42,627 nt of DNA from Actinomycetes bacterium (GCA_036510875.1 DATCDE010000071.1:1-42627), one strand, 5' to 3'; counted from the stretch's first letter, positions 1 through 9,499 are shown. Numbers and translations: made by a program. Notes: generated by a model from the sequence alone, not told the origin.

Positions 1-173
1 GGGGTGCCCTCGGAACCGGGTGAGCTCGTCGGTTCTTCAGGTGGGGGTGGTGGCAGGTTTGGGTCGCTCATGGGTCCTCATCCCCTCGGAGTCCGATCTC
101 GGCTCAGACCGTAGCGATCATCGCGGCGGACCGGTAGCCACCACGCGGATGGTTGTGCGGGAGACTTGGCCGC
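1..173. other. Non-coding region upstream of trpE
   Basis: I see no gene I can support here. Reading frames are open by composition only and resemble no known protein. A weak -10-like TAGCGA lies at 112-117 on the plus strand, which would give a leader of roughly 55 nt. There is no Trp-rich leader peptide (no run of TGG codons) and no terminator-like U-tract, so attenuation as described for Streptomyces trpE is not visible. Confidence 0.4.
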
Positions 174-1688
174 ATGACCATCCCGTCGTTGGCCGGTGTC
201 GCGCCGGATCTGGAGCGGTTCCGGGCGCTGGCCGTCGACCGCCGGGTCATTCCGGTGACCCGGCGGCTGCTCGCGGACGGCGACACCCCGGTGGGCCTGT
301 ACCACCGGTTGGCGCAGGGTCGCCCCGGCACCTTCCTGCTGGAGTCGGCTGAGCACGGCCGGGTGTGGTCGCGGTACTCCTTCGTCGGCGTCCGCTCAGC
401 GGCGACCCTCACCGAACGTGGCGGGCAGGCGCACTGGACCGGCACGCCCCCGGTCGGGGTGCCCACCGCGGGCGACCCGCTCGCGGCGCTGCGGGACACG
501 CTGGCCCTGCTGCACACCCCGCGGCTGCCCGACCTGCCGCCGCTCACCGGGGGCATGGTCGGCTTCATCGGCTATGACGTCGTGCGCCGGCTCGAGCGGC
601 TGCCCGAGCTGGCCAAGGACGACCTGCGGCTGCCCGAGCTGGCCATGCTGTTCGCCACCGACCTGGCCGTGCTCGACCACGAGGACGGCTCGGTGCTGCT
701 CATCGCCAACGCGGTGAACTACGACGCGACCGACGAGCGGGTCGACGAGGCGTGGGCCGACGCGGTCGCCCGGCTGGACCGGATGACCGCCGACCTGTCC
801 CGGCCGGCGCCGCCGCTGGCCGTCGACCTGGACTGGACGGCGCAGCCGCAGGCGACCAGCAACACCGAGCGCGACCGGTTCCTGGCCAGCGTGGAGCGGG
901 CCAAGGAGGAGATCCGGGCCGGCGAGGCGTTCCAGGTCGTGGTCTCCCAGCGGTTCGAGCTGGACACCACGGCGAGCGCCTTCGACGTGTACCGGGTGCT
1001 GCGGGTGACCAACCCCAGCCCGTACATGTACCTGCTGCGCTTCGACGGCTACGACGTCGTCGGGTCCAGCCCGGAGGCGCTGGTGAAGTGCCGCGAGGGC
1101 CGCGCCATGCTGCACCCGATCGCCGGCACCCGCTGGCGCGGGGCGACCCCGGAGGAGGACGCGCAGCTGGCCATCGACCTGCTGGCCGATGAGAAGGAGC
1201 GGGCCGAGCACCTCATGCTCGTCGACCTGGGACGCAACGACCTGGGCCGGATCTGCGCGCCGGGCACGGTCGAGGTGGTCGACTTCATGTCGGTCGAGCG
1301 GTACAGCCACGTCATGCACATCGTGTCGTCCGTGGTCGGCACGGTCCGGTCGGACCGGACGGCGTTCGACGTGCTCACGGCCTGCTTCCCGGCCGGGACC
1401 CTCAGCGGAGCCCCCAAGCCGCGGGCCATGGAGATCATCGAGGAGCTGGAGCCGACGCGGCGCGGCCTGTACGGCGGGGCCGTGGGCTACCTCGACTTCG
1501 CCGGCGACCTGGACGCCGCCATCGCGATCCGCACCGCGCTGCTGCGGGACGGCCGGGCCTACGTGCAGGCCGGGGGCGGCATCGTCGCCGACTCGGTGCC
1601 GGAGCGGGAGGAGAGGGAGAGCCGGGACAAGGCCGCCGCGGTGCTGCGGGCGGTTGCCGTGGCCGGGTCCTTCCGGCCAGTCGGATGA
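174..1688 (+). CDS. trpE: Anthranilate synthase component I
   Basis: TrpE makes anthranilate from chorismate, using ammonia from the glutaminase subunit TrpG, and is the first committed step of tryptophan synthesis. The 504-residue product has the N-terminal LLES motif (residues 55-58) linked to tryptophan feedback inhibition. It also has the chorismate-binding core: GTRWRG near 318, [18 protein letters not shown] near 339, a [10 protein letters not shown] segment and AGGGI near 466. I chose ATG 174 because GGGAGA lies about 10 nt upstream; an in-frame TTG at 153 would add seven residues. The stop overlaps the next gene by 4 nt. No trpG or trpD lies in the window, so those subunits must be encoded elsewhere. 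Feedback sensitivity is inferred from the motif. Confidence 0.96.
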   Translation: MTIPSLAGVAPDLERFRALAVDRRVIPVTRRLLADGDTPVGLYHRLAQGRPGTFLLESAEHGRVWSRYSFVGVRSAATLTERGGQAHWTGTPPVGVPTAGDPLAALRDTLALLHTPRLPDLPPLTGGMVGFIGYDVVRRLERLPELAKDDLRLPELAMLFATDLAVLDHEDGSVLLIANAVNYDATDERVDEAWADAVARLDRMTADLSRPAPPLAVDLDWTAQPQATSNTERDRFLASVERAKEEIRAGEAFQVVVSQRFELDTTASAFDVYRVLRVTNPSPYMYLLRFDGYDVVGSSPEALVKCREGRAMLHPIAGTRWRGATPEEDAQLAIDLLADEKERAEHLMLVDLGRNDLGRICAPGTVEVVDFMSVERYSHVMHIVSSVVGTVRSDRTAFDVLTACFPAGTLSGAPKPRAMEIIEELEPTRRGLYGGAVGYLDFAGDLDAAIAIRTALLRDGRAYVQAGGGIVADSVPEREERESRDKAAAVLRAVAVAGSFRPVG

Positions 1689-2284
1689 GCGCGCGCCGCG
1701 AGTTCGTCGCCGCCCTGGTGCTGATGGCCGTCGGCTCCGGGCTGGCCCTGCTGGCCGCGGGCCGGACCTGGGCCACGGCCACCGCGGCCGACCCGGGTGC
1801 ACCGGCGGTGACGGTGGCGGTGACCGGGCGGGAGCTCGCGCCGGCGGTGTCCGCCCTCGCGGTGGTGGGGCTGGCCGGCCTGATGGCCGTGCCGTCGACC
1901 CGCGGCGTGCTGCGGCGGCTCGTCGGCGCCCTGCTGGCCGCCGCCGGCGCCGGCATCGTCGTCGCGTCCGTCGCGGTGGGCCGGGACACCGCCGCCGCGG
2001 TGTTGGGCCCGCTGGCCAGCCGGCTGGGGGTCACCCGGGTGCCGAGCGCCGCCACCACGGCGACGCCATGGTGGCTGGTGGCCGTCGTCGGCGGGGCGCT
2101 GCTGCTGGTCGCCGGGCTGGCCACGGCGGTGCGCGGCCCGCGCTGGTCCGGGATGTCCGCCCGGTACGACGCGCCGGCTGGGTCCGGGTCGCAGCCGGAG
2201 GTGGCGGACCGCTCGTCGGCCGACGTCTGGGCCGCGCTGGACCGGGGGGAGGACCCCACCACGGGCGCCGACCTGCCAGAATGA
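1685..2284 (+). CDS. Trp-operon-associated membrane protein (TIGR02234-like)
   Basis: This 199-residue membrane protein matches the actinobacterial family found beside trp genes (Trp biosynthesis-associated membrane protein), whose function is unknown. Hydrophobic segments lie at about 8-27, 55-75, 80-105 and 130-150, with a short outer loop after the first that carries the family's GRTWATA pattern. The C-terminal ~50 residues are hydrophilic and probably cytoplasmic. It starts at ATG inside the trpE stop (ATGA overlap) and is followed at once by two more small membrane proteins, so it should be co-translated with trpE. A link to tryptophan transport or enzyme localisation is a guess from position only. 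Confidence 0.85.
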   Translation: MSARREFVAALVLMAVGSGLALLAAGRTWATATAADPGAPAVTVAVTGRELAPAVSALAVVGLAGLMAVPSTRGVLRRLVGALLAAAGAGIVVASVAVGRDTAAAVLGPLASRLGVTRVPSAATTATPWWLVAVVGGALLLVAGLATAVRGPRWSGMSARYDAPAGSGSQPEVADRSSADVWAALDRGEDPTTGADLPE

Positions 2285-2313
2285 CCGCACCCGACCCTCG
2301 AGGAGCCCCGGCG

Positions 2314-2541
2314 ATGGCCGACCACCCCCACGACAACCACGGCAAGACCCCCGCCGCCTGGACCGCGGTCACCCTGGTGATGCTCGGTTTCCTGATCGGC
2401 TCGATCGCCGTGCTCGTGGAGTCCGTGTGGCTGTTCGTTGCCGGCGTGGTCGTCATCATCGCCGGCGCCGTGGCCGGCAAGGTGATGCAGATGATGGGTC
2501 TGGGTGCGACCCCCGGGACCAAGGCGGCCGGACCGCAGTGA
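2314..2541 (+). CDS. HGxxPAAW-family small membrane protein
   Basis: A 75-residue protein with the HGKTPAAW signature at residues 9-16, followed by two hydrophobic segments (about 19-37 and 40-58). This fits the actinobacterial HGxxPAAW family often found in trp operons; its function is unknown. I chose ATG 2314 because AGGAG lies 8 nt upstream and relatives begin just before the HG motif. An in-frame ATG at 2281 overlaps the previous stop (ATGA) and would add 11 residues. The stop overlaps the next gene's GTG by 4 nt. Confidence 0.85.
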   Translation: MADHPHDNHGKTPAAWTAVTLVMLGFLIGSIAVLVESVWLFVAGVVVIIAGAVAGKVMQMMGLGATPGTKAAGPQ

Positions 2542-2987
2542 CCTCACTGGCGGCCGACACCGAGCGGGCTGCGGTACGCAGCCGGGGCGCTCGGCTGGTC
2601 GGACCGCTGGCGGTCGCCGCGGGAGTGCTCGCGTCGGTCGGCCTGCTCGCCGCCGTCGACCCCAACCAGCCCGGTCACTTCCCCACCTGCCCGTTCAAGG
2701 CCATGACCGGCCTGGACTGCCCGTTCTGCGGCGGCCTGCGCGCGGTCCACGACCTCGCCCACGGCAACGTCGTGGCCGCGCTCGATCGCAACGTCCTGGT
2801 GGTCCTTGCCGTTCCGGTCGTGGCCTTCGCCTGGCTGCAGTGGCTGCGCCGGGCGGTCCGGCCGGGCACGGCGCCGCGGCGCGAGGTGCCACCGTGGCTG
2901 GTGCGTGCCGTGATCGTCCTCGTGCTCGTGTTCTGGGTGGTCCGCAACATCCCCGGTGTGCCGTTCCTGGGCTCGGGGGTCGGCTGA
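2538..2987 (+). CDS. DUF2752 membrane protein
   Basis: A 149-residue membrane protein with the DUF2752 core CPFKAMTGLDCPFCGGLRA at about 53-71. Its three cysteines and the GG pair resemble a metal or redox site, but no function is established. Hydrophobic segments flank this core at about 20-40, 85-105 and 120-140. The start GTG 2538 overlaps the preceding stop. It is the last of three small membrane proteins between trpE and trpC; a 70-nt gap with a possible promoter follows. Confidence 0.85.
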   Translation: MTSLAADTERAAVRSRGARLVGPLAVAAGVLASVGLLAAVDPNQPGHFPTCPFKAMTGLDCPFCGGLRAVHDLAHGNVVAALDRNVLVVLAVPVVAFAWLQWLRRAVRPGTAPRREVPPWLVRAVIVLVLVFWVVRNIPGVPFLGSGVG

Positions 2988-3009
2988 CGGAGGACCTCCC
3001 GCGCCCGGT

Positions 3010-3015
3010 TACCCT
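3010..3015 (+). promoter_or_regulatory. Possible -10 hexamer for trpC
   Basis: TACCCT in the 70-nt gap before trpC would give a leader of about 35 nt. A TTGACA-like CTGACG at 2984-2989 is 20 nt away, longer than ideal. The call rests on position and hexamer only. Confidence 0.3.
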
Positions 3016-3057
3016 GGGCCGGGTCCAACGGGTTGACCGGATCGGGGGAACACGCGC

Positions 3058-3876
3058 GTGACCGTGCTCGACGAGATCCTCCTTGGGGTGCGCGCCGACC
3101 TGGCCGAGCGGCAGGCCGCCGTCCCCCTCGACGATCTCAAGGAGCGCGCGACCTCCCTGCCGTCGGCCCGCGACGGCGTCCGGGCGCTACGCCGCGACGA
3201 CGTCGTCACGGTGATCGCCGAGGTCAAGCGGCGCAGCCCCTCCAAGGGCGACCTGGCCTCGATCAGCGACCCCGCGGCGCTGGCCCAGGACTACGAGTCC
3301 GGCGGGGCGGCCGTGGTCAGCGTGCTTACCGAGCAGCGCCGCTTCTGCGGCACCCTCGCCGATCTGGACGCCGTCCGGGCCGCGGTGGACATCCCGGTGC
3401 TGCGCAAGGACTTCATCGTCTCCAGCTACCAGCTGTGGGAGGCGCGGGCGCACGGCGCCGACCTGGTGCTGCTGATCGTCTCGGCGCTGGAGCAGCCGGC
3501 CCTGGTGTCGCTCGTCGAGCGGGCCGTCTCGATCGGCCTCACCCCGCTCGTCGAGTGCCACGACGCCGAGGAGGTCTCCCGCGCGATCGACGCCGGAGCC
3601 CGCATCGTGGGGATCAACGCCCGCGACCTGCGGACCCTCGAGGTGGACCGCACCCTGTTCGCCCGGCTGGCCCCGACCGTCCCGGACTCCGTGGTCCGGG
3701 TGGCCGAGTCCGGGGTGCGCGGCCCGCACGACCTGATCGAGTACGCGCGCGCCGGGGCGGACGCCGTCCTGGTGGGCGAGTCGCTGGTCACGGGTGGCGA
3801 CCCGCGCACGGCCGTCGTGGAGCTGGTCACGGCCGGCTCGCACCCGGCGCTGAGGCACGGCCGGGGCGGGCAGTGA
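3058..3876 (+). CDS. trpC: Indole-3-glycerol-phosphate synthase
   Basis: TrpC closes CdRP to indole-3-glycerol phosphate with loss of CO2. The 272-residue protein is a single (beta/alpha)8 barrel with the family motifs in order: [11 protein letters not shown] (catalytic Glu and Lys near 55 and 57), LRKDFIV (Lys near 117), GINARDL and VAESGV near the C-terminal phosphate site. It is not fused to TrpF, as is usual in actinobacteria, where the bifunctional HisA/PriA isomerase often replaces TrpF (established knowledge, not visible here). The GTG start has a purine-rich GGGGGAA 8-13 nt upstream. The stop overlaps trpB by 4 nt. Confidence 0.97.
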   Translation: MTVLDEILLGVRADLAERQAAVPLDDLKERATSLPSARDGVRALRRDDVVTVIAEVKRRSPSKGDLASISDPAALAQDYESGGAAVVSVLTEQRRFCGTLADLDAVRAAVDIPVLRKDFIVSSYQLWEARAHGADLVLLIVSALEQPALVSLVERAVSIGLTPLVECHDAEEVSRAIDAGARIVGINARDLRTLEVDRTLFARLAPTVPDSVVRVAESGVRGPHDLIEYARAGADAVLVGESLVTGGDPRTAVVELVTAGSHPALRHGRGGQ

Positions 3877-5084
3877 CCGCGACCGAGCAGCCGGACGCCA
3901 CCGGGCACTTCGGCCCGTACGGCGGCCGGTTCGTCCCCGAGGCGCTCGTCGCCGCGCTCGACGAGCTGGACGCCGCCTACCGCTCGGCCCAGGCCGACCC
4001 GACGTTCGCGGCCGAGCTGGACCACCTGCAGCGCACCTACACTGGCCGGCCGAGCATCCTCACCGAGGCCACCCGGCTGTCCGAGCAGGCGGGTGGGGCC
4101 CGGATCCTGCTCAAGCGCGAGGACCTGAACCACACCGGCTCACACAAGATCAACAATGTGCTGGGGCAGGCGCTGCTGACCCGGCGGATGGGCAAGCCCC
4201 GGGTGATTGCCGAGACCGGCGCCGGCCAGCACGGCGTGGCCACGGCCACCGCCGCGGCCCTGCTCGGTCTTGAGTGCAGGGTGTACATGGGCGAGGAGGA
4301 CACCCGCCGGCAGGCGCTCAACGTGGCCCGGATGCGGCTGCTGGGCGCCGAGGTCGTACCCGTGACCGCGGGCAGCCGGACCCTCAAGGACGCCATCAAC
4401 GAGGCGATGCGCGACTGGGTCACCAACGTCGACCGCACCCACTACCTGCTGGGCACGGTCACCGGTCCGCACCCGTTCCCTTCCATGGTGCGCGACTTCC
4501 AGCGGGTGATCGGCGACGAGGCCCGCCGGCAGGTGCTCGAGCTCACCGGCGCGCTGCCGGACGCGGTGGCCGCCTGCGTCGGCGGCGGCTCGAACGCCAT
4601 GGGCATCTTCACCGCGTTCCTCGATGATCCGTCGGTGCGCCTGTACGGCTTCGAGGCGGGCGGCGAGGGCGTGGAAAGCGGCCGGCACGCGGCCCGGATG
4701 GCCGGCGGGTCGCCGGGCGTGCTGCACGGCACCCGGACCTACATCCTGCAGGACGAGATGGGCCAGACGGTGCCCTCGCACTCGATCTCGGCCGGTCTGG
4801 ACTACCCGGGGGTCGGACCGCAGCACGCCTGGCTGCACGACACCGGCCGGGCCACCTACCAGCCGGTCACCGACACCGAGGCCATGGACGCCTTCGCGCT
4901 GCTCAGCCGCACCGAGGGCATCATCCCGGCGATCGAGAGCGCCCATGCGGTGGCCGGGGCGCTGCGGGTCGGCCGCCAGCTCGGCCCCGAGGCCGTCGTC
5001 CTGGTCAACCTGTCCGGGCGCGGCGACAAGGACGTCGACACCGCGGCCCGGTGGTTCGGCCTGACCGACGGGACGCCGGCGTGA
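3873..5084 (+). CDS. trpB: Tryptophan synthase beta chain
   Basis: TrpB joins indole to serine in a PLP-dependent reaction and works as a complex with TrpA. The 403-residue product has the N-terminal [11 protein letters not shown] motif, the PLP lysine in HTGSHKINN (Lys92) and the PLP phosphate loop GGGSNAMG near 237. SRTEGIIPA and a C-terminal SGRGDKD complete the family pattern. The length is normal. The GTG start overlaps the trpC stop, and its own stop overlaps trpA by 4 nt, which favours equal synthesis of alpha and beta chains. Confidence 0.98.
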   Translation: MTATEQPDATGHFGPYGGRFVPEALVAALDELDAAYRSAQADPTFAAELDHLQRTYTGRPSILTEATRLSEQAGGARILLKREDLNHTGSHKINNVLGQALLTRRMGKPRVIAETGAGQHGVATATAAALLGLECRVYMGEEDTRRQALNVARMRLLGAEVVPVTAGSRTLKDAINEAMRDWVTNVDRTHYLLGTVTGPHPFPSMVRDFQRVIGDEARRQVLELTGALPDAVAACVGGGSNAMGIFTAFLDDPSVRLYGFEAGGEGVESGRHAARMAGGSPGVLHGTRTYILQDEMGQTVPSHSISAGLDYPGVGPQHAWLHDTGRATYQPVTDTEAMDAFALLSRTEGIIPAIESAHAVAGALRVGRQLGPEAVVLVNLSGRGDKDVDTAARWFGLTDGTPA

Positions 5085-5866
5085 CCACGCTCGAGGCGGC
5101 CTTCGCCAGGACCCGCGCCGAGGGCCGGGCCGCGCTGGTGGCCTACCTGCCGGCCGGCTACCCGTCGGTGCGGGGCGGCATCGACGCGCTCGTCGCGATG
5201 GTGGACGCCGGCGTGGACGTCGTCGAGGTCGGGCTGCCGTACTCGGACCCGCTGATGGACGGCCCGACCATCCAGGCAGCAGTGGAGGCCGCGCTGGCCA
5301 CCGGCACCCGAACCGCCGACGTGCTCGCCACCGTCGAGGCGGTGGCCCGCACCGGCGCCGCAACCGTCGTCATGAGCTACTGGAACCCGGTCGAGCGCTA
5401 CGGCGTGGCCCGGTTCGCGACCGAGCTGGCCGCCGCCGGGGGCGCAGGGGTGATCACCCCCGACCTCACCCCGGAGGAGGCCGGTCCCTGGCTGGCCGCG
5501 ACGTTCGACGCAGGCGTCGACCCGGTGTTCCTGGTGGCCCCGTCGTCCACCGACGCCCGGATTGCCCGGGTTGCCGAGGTGACGCGAGGGTTCGTGTACG
5601 CCGCCTCGACGATGGGCGTGACCGGCGCGCGGGACCAGGTCTCGGACCGCGCCGAGTCGCTGGTCGCACGGGTCCGGGCGGCCACCTCGCTCCCGGTGTG
5701 CGTGGGGCTCGGCGTGTCGACTGCGGCGCAGGCGGCCGAGGTGGCCTCCTACGCCGACGGCGTGATTGTGGGCTCGGCGTTCGTCCGGCGGCTGCTGGAC
5801 GCGCCGTCCGCGGCCGAGGGGGTTGCTGCGGTGGCCGAGCTGGCCGCCGGCGTCCGCCGCCCCTGA
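5081..5866 (+). CDS. trpA: Tryptophan synthase alpha chain
   Basis: TrpA splits indole-3-glycerol phosphate into indole and glyceraldehyde 3-phosphate and channels indole to TrpB. The 261-residue barrel keeps both catalytic acids at their classical positions: Glu49 in [10 protein letters not shown] and Asp60 in [17 protein letters not shown] and VGLGVST supply the flexible loop and phosphate-binding site. I chose GTG 5081, which overlaps the trpB stop (GTGA). The trp block ends here; the next gene has a different function after a 56-nt gap. Confidence 0.97.
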   Translation: MTTLEAAFARTRAEGRAALVAYLPAGYPSVRGGIDALVAMVDAGVDVVEVGLPYSDPLMDGPTIQAAVEAALATGTRTADVLATVEAVARTGAATVVMSYWNPVERYGVARFATELAAAGGAGVITPDLTPEEAGPWLAATFDAGVDPVFLVAPSSTDARIARVAEVTRGFVYAASTMGVTGARDQVSDRAESLVARVRAATSLPVCVGLGVSTAAQAAEVASYADGVIVGSAFVRRLLDAPSAAEGVAAVAELAAGVRRP

Positions 5867-5922
5867 CCCCCCATCCGGGAGGCGGGCGGGAACCGGGCCG
5901 GGCCGCCACTCGTCGGACCACC

Positions 5923-6540
5923 GTGCGCGTGCCCGTTGCCGCTGCGCTCGCGGCCGCCCTGCTGGTCGGCCTGACCGCATGCGGCGCCCCCTCGGCCGCC
6001 ACCGCCGTCGCGTCGCCGGCCTTCCACGGGACCACCCTCGACCCGCCGCTGGCCAAGCCCACGACGACCTTCGCGGACACCGACGGCCAGCCGTTTCGGA
6101 TCGACCGGGACACCCGGCGCCACGTCACCCTGGTCTACTTCGGCTACACCCACTGCACCGACGTGTGCCCCGCGGTGCTCGCCGACCTGGCGGCTGCGCT
6201 GCGCCCGCTCGACCCGGCCACCCGCAAGCACACCGTCGTGCTGTACGTCACCGTGGACCCGGCGCGGGACACGCCGGCCGCGATGCGGACCTACCTGGCC
6301 ACCTTCGACCCCACCTTCGTGGGCCTAACCGCTCCATTCGAGCAGGTCCAGGCGGCCGCGGCGGACCTCGGCGTGGCCGTCACCAGGCCCGCCCAGGACC
6401 CCGGCTCGGCGTACGAGGTGGACCACGGCGCGCAGGTCATCGGGTTCGCGGCAGACGGCCTCGGCCGGGTGCTGTGGTTGCCCGGCACGCCGGTCGATGA
6501 CATCACCATGGACGTCCGCAGGTTAGCCTCGACGTCATGA
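5923..6540 (+). CDS. SCO1/SenC-type copper-binding lipoprotein
   Basis: SCO proteins are thioredoxin-fold copper chaperones or thiol reductants, best known for building the CuA site of cytochrome c oxidase. The 205-residue product starts with a lipoprotein signal ending in LTAC (lipobox Cys about residue 18). It has the copper-binding pair in THCTDVCP (Cys78 and Cys82) and the distal ligand His168 in DHGAQVIG. The GTG start at 5923 is chosen to give a normal signal peptide; no strong ribosome site is seen, and GTG 5929 is possible. The next gene overlaps by 4 nt. Lgt, which would lipidate this protein, is encoded three genes downstream. Confidence 0.9.
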   Translation: MRVPVAAALAAALLVGLTACGAPSAATAVASPAFHGTTLDPPLAKPTTTFADTDGQPFRIDRDTRRHVTLVYFGYTHCTDVCPAVLADLAAALRPLDPATRKHTVVLYVTVDPARDTPAAMRTYLATFDPTFVGLTAPFEQVQAAAADLGVAVTRPAQDPGSAYEVDHGAQVIGFAADGLGRVLWLPGTPVDDITMDVRRLASTS

Positions 6541-7058
6541 GCAGCACGGTTCCCCGCTTCGCCGGCACCCCCCGGCAGCTGTGGCTGAGCACCGTCGTGC
6601 GCGTCGCGCTGGCCGCGGTGCTGCTCTCGGCCGGCGGGCTGAAGATGCTCGACCCGACCCAGGCGGTGCGGGCGGTCCAGGCCTACCAGCTGCTGCCCCC
6701 GGGGGTGGACCAGCTGGTCGGCTACGGCCTGCCGCTGCTGGAGATTGCGCTGGGCGTCCTGCTGCTGCTCGGCCTGGCCGTGCGCTGGGCGGCGATCGCG
6801 GCCGGGGTCCTCATGGTCGTGTTCATCTCCGGCATCGTGTCGGTGTGGGTGCGCGGCCTGTCCATCGACTGCGGCTGCTTCGGCGGCGGCGGCCTGGTGT
6901 CCCGCAACGGGCTGGCCGGGCGGTACGCCGCGGAGATCCTGCGTGACCTGCTGTTCCTCGGCCTGGCATCCTGGCTGGCCGTGTTCCCCGCGAGCCGGTT
7001 CGGCGTCGACCGAGCGCCGGCCGCGGACCTCTCCCCCGTCGAGGAGCCCGTCGCATGA
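6537..7058 (+). CDS. MauE/DoxX-like membrane protein
   Basis: A 173-residue protein with four predicted membrane helices (about 18-38, 58-82, 85-105, 125-150), in the MauE/DoxX family. MauE is needed for disulfide-rich methylamine dehydrogenase maturation, and relatives are thought to move reducing equivalents across the membrane. A DCGCFGG motif near residue 112 has paired cysteines that could take part in thiol exchange. It overlaps the SCO1 gene before it (ATGA) and the DsbA-like gene after it, so the three are probably one redox unit. The exact function is unproven. Confidence 0.8.
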   Translation: MSSTVPRFAGTPRQLWLSTVVRVALAAVLLSAGGLKMLDPTQAVRAVQAYQLLPPGVDQLVGYGLPLLEIALGVLLLLGLAVRWAAIAAGVLMVVFISGIVSVWVRGLSIDCGCFGGGGLVSRNGLAGRYAAEILRDLLFLGLASWLAVFPASRFGVDRAPAADLSPVEEPVA

Positions 7059-7819
7059 GCCAGACCGGTCGCGAGAGCAAGCGCGACGTCCGCGAGCGCC
7101 AGGCCCAGGAGCGGGCCCAGCAGGCCGCGACCCAGCAGCGCAAGGAGCGGATGATCCGCCTCGGGCTGATCGGGCTGGTCTTCCTGGTCGTGGCCGGCGT
7201 CGGCCTCGGCGTCTACCTGTCGAACCGGCCGAAGGCCGACACGGCCGCCTCCGTTCCCAAGGGCGTCACCCCCCCGGGGGGCGGCGTGGTCGTCGGAACC
7301 GGCACCAAGCCGCTGCTCGACGTCTGGGAGGACTTCCAGTGCCCGGCCTGCAAGGCCCTGGAGGACGCGCTCGGGAGCTACATCGAGAGCCTCGGCACGA
7401 GCGGGAAGGTCAAGCTCGTCTACCACCCGCTGTCGTTCCTCGACCAGAACCTGAACAACGACAGCTCGCTGCGGGCGGCCAACGCATCCGGGTGCGCCCA
7501 GGACCAGGGCAAGTTCCGGCCGTTCCATGACCAGGTCTACAAGAACCAGCCGGCCAAGGAGGGCACCGGCTACACCGATGCCCAGCTGATCGAGTTCGGC
7601 AAGGCGGCGGGCGTGCCCGACATGACCACGTTCACGCAGTGCGTGAACAGCCACACCCACTACGGCTGGGTGAACAACGTCCAGCTGTCCGGCAACGCCG
7701 CCCAGATCACCTCGACTCCGACGTTCACGATCGACGGCAAGAAGATCGACTTCAGCACCGCCAAGAGCTACGACGAGATCAAGACCATGCTGGACCAGGC
7801 GATCGCGGCAGCCAGCTGA
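7055..7819 (+). CDS. Membrane-anchored DsbA-like thioredoxin-fold protein
   Basis: The 254-residue product has a charged, Gln/Arg-rich cytoplasmic N-terminus (1-32), one membrane helix (about 33-54) and an extracytoplasmic thioredoxin_4/DsbA-type domain. The active site is FQCPACK (Cys96, Cys99), and the cis-proline region is STPTFTIDG near 225. Family members form or shuffle disulfides in exported proteins. Its start overlaps the MauE-like gene by 4 nt. A DsbA-like gene next to lgt is common in actinobacteria as far as I recall; the SCO1 and MauE genes before it suggest shared redox work. Oxidase or reductase direction cannot be read from sequence. Confidence 0.9.
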   Translation: MSQTGRESKRDVRERQAQERAQQAATQQRKERMIRLGLIGLVFLVVAGVGLGVYLSNRPKADTAASVPKGVTPPGGGVVVGTGTKPLLDVWEDFQCPACKALEDALGSYIESLGTSGKVKLVYHPLSFLDQNLNNDSSLRAANASGCAQDQGKFRPFHDQVYKNQPAKEGTGYTDAQLIEFGKAAGVPDMTTFTQCVNSHTHYGWVNNVQLSGNAAQITSTPTFTIDGKKIDFSTAKSYDEIKTMLDQAIAAAS

Positions 7820-7856
7820 ACACCTCGTCGACACCGAGCAGGACGGAGCGGCAGCG

Positions 7857-8747
7857 GTGATCGCTGGCGGATTGTTGGCCTTCATCCCGAGCCCGTCGCA
7901 GGGCGTCTGGCACCTCGGGCCGATCCCGATCCGTGCCTACGCGCTGTGCATCATCACCGGGATCATCGTCGCCATCTGGATGGGTGAGCGGCGCTACGTC
8001 GCGCGCGGCGGCAGCCCGGGCACGGTGGCCGACGTCGCCGTGTGGGCGGTGCCGTTCGGCATCATCGGTGGCCGGCTGTACCACCTGATCACGTCCTGGC
8101 AGCCGTACTTCGGCGCGGGCGGGCACCCCCTCAACGCGTTCAAGATCTGGAACGGCGGGCTGGGGATCTGGGGCGCCGTCGCCCTCGGCGGCGTGGGCGC
8201 CTGGATCGCCTGCCGCCGGATGGGCATCCCGCTGGCCCCGCTCGCCGACGCGATCGCCCCGGGGATCCTGGTCGCCCAGGCGATCGGCCGTTGGGGCAAC
8301 TGGTTCAACCAGGAGCTGTTCGGACGGCCGACGACCCTGCCGTGGGGCCTGGAGATCGACCTGGCGCACCGGCCCGTGGGCTACGAGCAGTACGCGACGT
8401 TCCACCCCACGTTCCTGTACGAGTCGCTGTGGATGCTCGTGGTCGCCGCGTTCCTGCTGTGGGCGGACAAGCGGTTCCGGATGGGCCACGGGCGGGTGTT
8501 CGGCCTCTACGTGGCGCTGTACACCGTCGGCCGGATCTGGTGGGAGCTGCTGCGCATCGACGACGCCAACCACATCCTGGGGCTGCGGGTGAACGTCTGG
8601 GTGGCCGTCCTGGTCTGTGCCGGCTCGATCGTGTGGCTGGTGCGCTCCGCCCGGCGTCATCCTGGCCGGGAGGATGTGGTCGACCCGCGGGTCGGGCGGT
8701 CGGAGCACGACCAGGAGCAGGAGCAGCAGGAGGAGGGCGTCTCATGA
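7857..8747 (+). CDS. lgt: Prolipoprotein diacylglyceryl transferase
   Basis: Lgt moves diacylglycerol from phosphatidylglycerol to the lipobox cysteine of prelipoproteins, the first step of lipoprotein maturation, in the cytoplasmic membrane. The 296-residue product has about seven hydrophobic helices, the Lgt signature GRWGNWFNQELFG near 145 and HPTFLYES near 185. The position of the E. coli HGGL motif reads WGAV, a variation I believe is usual in actinobacterial Lgt. The C-terminal ~30 residues are charged and rich in Glu and Gln, shorter than some actinobacterial tails. The GTG start follows GGACGGAG at 8-15 nt. It overlaps the next gene by 4 nt. Confidence 0.97.
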   Translation: MIAGGLLAFIPSPSQGVWHLGPIPIRAYALCIITGIIVAIWMGERRYVARGGSPGTVADVAVWAVPFGIIGGRLYHLITSWQPYFGAGGHPLNAFKIWNGGLGIWGAVALGGVGAWIACRRMGIPLAPLADAIAPGILVAQAIGRWGNWFNQELFGRPTTLPWGLEIDLAHRPVGYEQYATFHPTFLYESLWMLVVAAFLLWADKRFRMGHGRVFGLYVALYTVGRIWWELLRIDDANHILGLRVNVWVAVLVCAGSIVWLVRSARRHPGREDVVDPRVGRSEHDQEQEQQEEGVS

Positions 8748-9478
8748 CGACGTCGGACTCCTCGTCGGGTCCACCGGGTCCGTCGCCGGAGGTCCACCAC
8801 TCCCACCAGGACGTCAGCGGCGGCTGGCTGCGGGCTGTGGTGTTCGGCGCCATGGACGGTCTGGTGTCCAACTTCGCGCTCATCGCCGGCATGGCCGGTG
8901 GCGGGGTGTCGTCGTCGACCATCGTGCTGGCCGGGTTCGCCGGCCTGGGGGCCGGCGCCTTCTCGATGGCCGCCGGCGAGTACGTGTCGGTCCGGTCGCA
9001 GAACGAGCTGGCCGAGCGCGAGCTGATCATCGAGCGGCTCGAGCTGGAGCGCAACGCCGACGGTGAGCTGGCCGAGCTGGCGCACAGCTACATCGACCGC
9101 GGGGTCCAGCCTGAGCTGGCCTACGAGGTGGCCCGGCAGATCTCGCGGGACACCGACCGCGCCGTCCAGGTGCACGCGATGCTCGAGCTCGGGGTCGACC
9201 CGCAGCAGCTGGCCAGCCCCGTGGTCGCGGCCGGCTCCTCCTTCGTGGCCTTCCTGACCGGTGCGATCATCCCGGTGATCCCCTACCTCTTCGGCGCCAC
9301 GGACCTGCTGCCCGCGCTGGTCGTCTCGGCGCTGGGCCTGTTCGGCGCGGGAGCGCTGGTGTCCCGGATCACCCCGCGCAGCTGGTGGTACGCAGGATTG
9401 CGCCAGCTCGGCTTCGGCCTCGGCGCGGCCGGTCTCACCTACGGCATCGGGGCCCTCGTGGGGGTCGCCACCGGCTAG
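8744..9478 (+). CDS. VIT1/CCC1-type metal (Fe2+/Mn2+) transporter
   Basis: The VIT/CCC1 family (DUF125) exports or stores iron or manganese. The 244-residue product has the first-helix motif FGAMDGLVSNFAL near 33 and the GAGAFSMAAGEYVS helix near 68. A charged, Glu-rich central segment (about 90-150) corresponds to the family's metal-binding domain, and three C-terminal hydrophobic helices follow. The start ATG overlaps the lgt stop and has a strong AGGAGGG 7-13 nt upstream. It ends in TAG, one of few TAG stops in the window. Which metal is carried cannot be told from sequence. Confidence 0.88.
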   Translation: MTTSDSSSGPPGPSPEVHHSHQDVSGGWLRAVVFGAMDGLVSNFALIAGMAGGGVSSSTIVLAGFAGLGAGAFSMAAGEYVSVRSQNELAERELIIERLELERNADGELAELAHSYIDRGVQPELAYEVARQISRDTDRAVQVHAMLELGVDPQQLASPVVAAGSSFVAFLTGAIIPVIPYLFGATDLLPALVVSALGLFGAGALVSRITPRSWWYAGLRQLGFGLGAAGLTYGIGALVGVATG

Positions 9479-9499
9479 GGGCACCGGTTTCCAGCGTGT

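Noticed and set aside
20-352. Small open frame upstream of and overlapping trpE, possible leader peptide
   Set aside because: It has no Trp run, no ribosome site and no attenuator hairpin with U-tract, and most of it lies inside trpE in another frame.
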